Source of the DNA: DATKXO01 sp035528995
Lineage (GTDB): Bacteria; Planctomycetota; Phycisphaerae; UBA1845
Direction: 5' to 3'
Assembly (NCBI GenBank): GCA_035528995.1
Contig: DATKXO010000303.1
Span: 1 to 5,853 of the forward strand
Length of the DNA stretch: 5,853 nt
Made by a program: the position numbers and the translations under genes. The notes beneath the pieces were generated by a model, which searched no databases, had not been told where the DNA came from, and was given only the letters and a program-made list of their open reading frames with translations. Shown piece by piece: positions 4,138-5,853 of this stretch (position 1 is its first letter; every line of letters starts with the position of its first letter).

Positions 4138-5853
4138 GTGCAAGCATCAGAGATGAGGCTCCAGGCGTGGGGCCGAGCGGTGGTCGCCGTGGCGCTGCTG
4201 GCGGCGATGGTATCGAGCGCGGCGGGTGGGTCGGGCAACTACTTGATCGTCACAGCTTCCGAGTACGACGGTAGCGCGCCGCTCAATCAGTTCATCGCCG
4301 CCAAGGCGACCCGGGGCTTCAACGTCATGACCTACACGGCGGTTTCTGGCACGAGCAGAAACACGATCAAGGCGTACATCGAGAGTCTGTGGGGTACGCC
4401 CGACGCGCCCGATTACATCCTGCTGATCGGCGACGCCGCGATCTCAACCGCCACCACGACCAGGCTTCCGTACTGGAGCGGTGGCGGTAGTAAAGAGGCG
4501 CCCACCGACCTGCCCTATGCCTGCATGGATGGAGGCGATGATTGGCATCCGGAGATTGCCATTGGACGCTTCTCGGTCGAGTCGGTAAGCATGTTGCAGA
4601 ACGTGGTGGACAAAACCCTCTTCGTCGAGGCCGGTGACTTTCCCGATCCGGATTACATTAGACGTGGCGCGTTCGTGGCCAACCCGGATACGTACGGCAT
4701 GGCTGAGCCAACGCACGACTGGGTCATCGAGAATTACTTCGAGCCGAACGAATACGAGGCCATTAAGATCTACCGCTCTCAGGGCGGGGATACCCAGGAC
4801 ATCGCCGACGCCGTGAACTACGGCTGTCTTTGGACTGTGTACTACGGTCACAGCTACCCCACCGGATGGTACGATCCGCCATTCTACCAGAGCGACGTGC
4901 AGGCGCTGAGCAACGAAGGGCTGTACGGCGTCGTTACCAGCCATAGCTGCAGTGTCGGCGACTTCACGCTCAGCGACTGCTTCGGTGAAACGTGGCTCCG
5001 CGAAGCTAACAAGGGCGCTGCGGCGGTGATCTTCCCCTCGGACTACATCTATTGGGATAGCCCCGAAGAATGGGAGCCCTCCACCGTGCTGGAGCACTCT
5101 TGGTTCAGGGCGTTTTTCGAAGACGACATCTGGGAGGTGGGACCGGCCTGGCAGGCGGCGCTGTACCACTTCGAGGAAGACTACGACGGCGACGTGGACG
5201 TCAAGCGGAACTTCTTCGAGGAGTTCAACCTGCTGGGCGACCCGAGTCTGTGCCTGCCTCACAACGCGAACCCTATGTTCGTCAGTCCCAGAGACGACCT
5301 GATCTCCGAGGGCCCGGTGGGCGGACCTTTCGTGCCTGACAGCATCACCTACGAACTACACAACAACGCGGACTACGCCATCGACTACGAGGTGAGCGGC
5401 GGCTCGGCGGCCTGGGTGACACTGTCGGGTGAGCTGTCCGGCACGCTCCCGCCCGATGGAACGGCCGAAGTGACTGTGCAGATCAACAGCAATGCCGAAA
5501 CGCTTGGAATCGGCAGCTACAGTAACACAGTTTACTTCACCAACCTCACCAACCACGTCGGCGACACCACCCGGGGCGTGATTCTCCAGGTGGGCGTGCC
5601 CGAGCTGCAACACGAGTGGACGTTTGAGGCCGAGCCCGGGTGGAGCACCGAGGGCCAGTGGGCGTTCGGGCAGCCGACCGGCGGCGGCGGACAGTACGGC
5701 GGGCCCGACCCTACCAGCGGCTATACCGGCCCCTACGTCTACGGCTACAACCTGAACGGCGACTACGAAAACGACCTGCCGGAGCGGCACCTCACGACCG
5801 ACGCCATCGATTGCACCTACCTGACCAGGGTCAGTCTGAGGTTCTGGCGCTGG
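4138..5853 (+). CDS. Secreted gingipain-type cysteine protease (peptidase C25 family), 3' end beyond the window
   Basis: The frame is open for 572 codons to the right edge. A signal peptide is visible (hydrophobic core about 14-25, likely cleavage near Ala28-Ala29). The C25 peptidase domain (about 34-374) shows YLIVTASEY, YILLIGDAA (93-101), a TDLPYACMDGGDD..PEIAIGRFS block (123-146), the catalytic His238 in YYGHS, the catalytic Cys271 in SHSCSVGDF, and the closing LLGDPSLCL (365-373). The His-to-Cys distance of 33 matches gingipain R (His211/Cys244). I cannot confirm the third acidic residue; Glu190 is one candidate. Next comes a BACON-like Ig-type domain (about 382-488: EGPVGGPFVPDS, WVTLSG, GTLPPDGTAEVTVQINS), then the start of a beta-sandwich anchor or lectin-like domain (about 490 on: TFEAEPGWSTEGQWAFG, NGDYENDLPE, LRFWRW). 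The enzyme should cut extracellular proteins; its specificity is not readable. Family members often end in a sorting or dockerin tail, which would lie outside the window. The start at GTG 4138 is chosen by the ribosome binding site; ATG 4153 is the alternative. Confidence 0.93.
   Translation, partial: MQASEMRLQAWGRAVVAVALLAAMVSSAAGGSGNYLIVTASEYDGSAPLNQFIAAKATRGFNVMTYTAVSGTSRNTIKAYIESLWGTPDAPDYILLIGDAAISTATTTRLPYWSGGGSKEAPTDLPYACMDGGDDWHPEIAIGRFSVESVSMLQNVVDKTLFVEAGDFPDPDYIRRGAFVANPDTYGMAEPTHDWVIENYFEPNEYEAIKIYRSQGGDTQDIADAVNYGCLWTVYYGHSYPTGWYDPPFYQSDVQALSNEGLYGVVTSHSCSVGDFTLSDCFGETWLREANKGAAAVIFPSDYIYWDSPEEWEPSTVLEHSWFRAFFEDDIWEVGPAWQAALYHFEEDYDGDVDVKRNFFEEFNLLGDPSLCLPHNANPMFVSPRDDLISEGPVGGPFVPDSITYELHNNADYAIDYEVSGGSAAWVTLSGELSGTLPPDGTAEVTVQINSNAETLGIGSYSNTVYFTNLTNHVGDTTRGVILQVGVPELQHEWTFEAEPGWSTEGQWAFGQPTGGGGQYGGPDPTSGYTGPYVYGYNLNGDYENDLPERHLTTDAIDCTYLTRVSLRFWRW

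Noticed and set aside
4444..5262. A 272-codon - strand frame opposite the protease
   Set aside because: The sense strand encodes the C25 catalytic motifs in an uninterrupted frame; the antisense frame is a shadow.

Overview
This 5.85-kb window is GC-rich, and every gene I can support lies on the + strand. It looks like chromosomal DNA from a member of the Planctomycetota, possibly Phycisphaerae or a related uncultured lineage. Three features suggest this: secreted proteins ending in tandem EF-hand, dockerin-like tails of the 'GDLNGDG..DQADLGILLADWGC' type; a zinc-ribbon/DUF4190 membrane protein with a DUF1559-like pseudopilin C-terminus; and a gingipain-type (C25) protease carrying extra beta-sandwich domains. 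The assignment rests on recognising these families, not on any marker gene.

Layout. Positions 1-256 hold no gene I can defend, only a short perfect hairpin (28-42). Positions 257-955 encode an aspartate/glutamate-superfamily amino-acid racemase very like E. coli YgeA, with both catalytic cysteines. A short gap (956-1064) carries a copy of what looks like a dispersed intergenic element. Positions 1065-1916 encode the zinc-ribbon/DUF4190/pseudopilin-like membrane protein. A 216-bp gap with a perfect 7-bp hairpin follows. Positions 2133-2420 hold a small chimeric ORF: a fragment related to the pseudopilin region of the gene just upstream, joined to a single dockerin-like repeat. It has no signal peptide.

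The second half is a run of genes for exported proteins. Positions 2435-3214 and 3327-4049 encode two small secreted proteins with different beta-rich bodies and nearly identical two-repeat dockerin-like tails. From 4138 to the right edge runs the first 572 codons of a secreted C25 (gingipain-like) cysteine protease. It has a His/Cys pair 33 residues apart, then a BACON-like Ig-type domain and the start of a lectin-like beta-sandwich. It is cut off by the window end.

How the genes may relate: the racemase and the DUF4190 protein show no functional link to the rest. The exported proteins share a C-terminal module, and the last 27 residues of the two secreted proteins differ at the DNA level only by synonymous changes, so the tail is under strong protein-level selection. 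A C25 protease beside such proteins recalls the C25 sorting protease PorU of the type IX secretion system. That parallel is a hypothesis only. I see no cohesin, transposase, CRISPR array, tRNA or rRNA.
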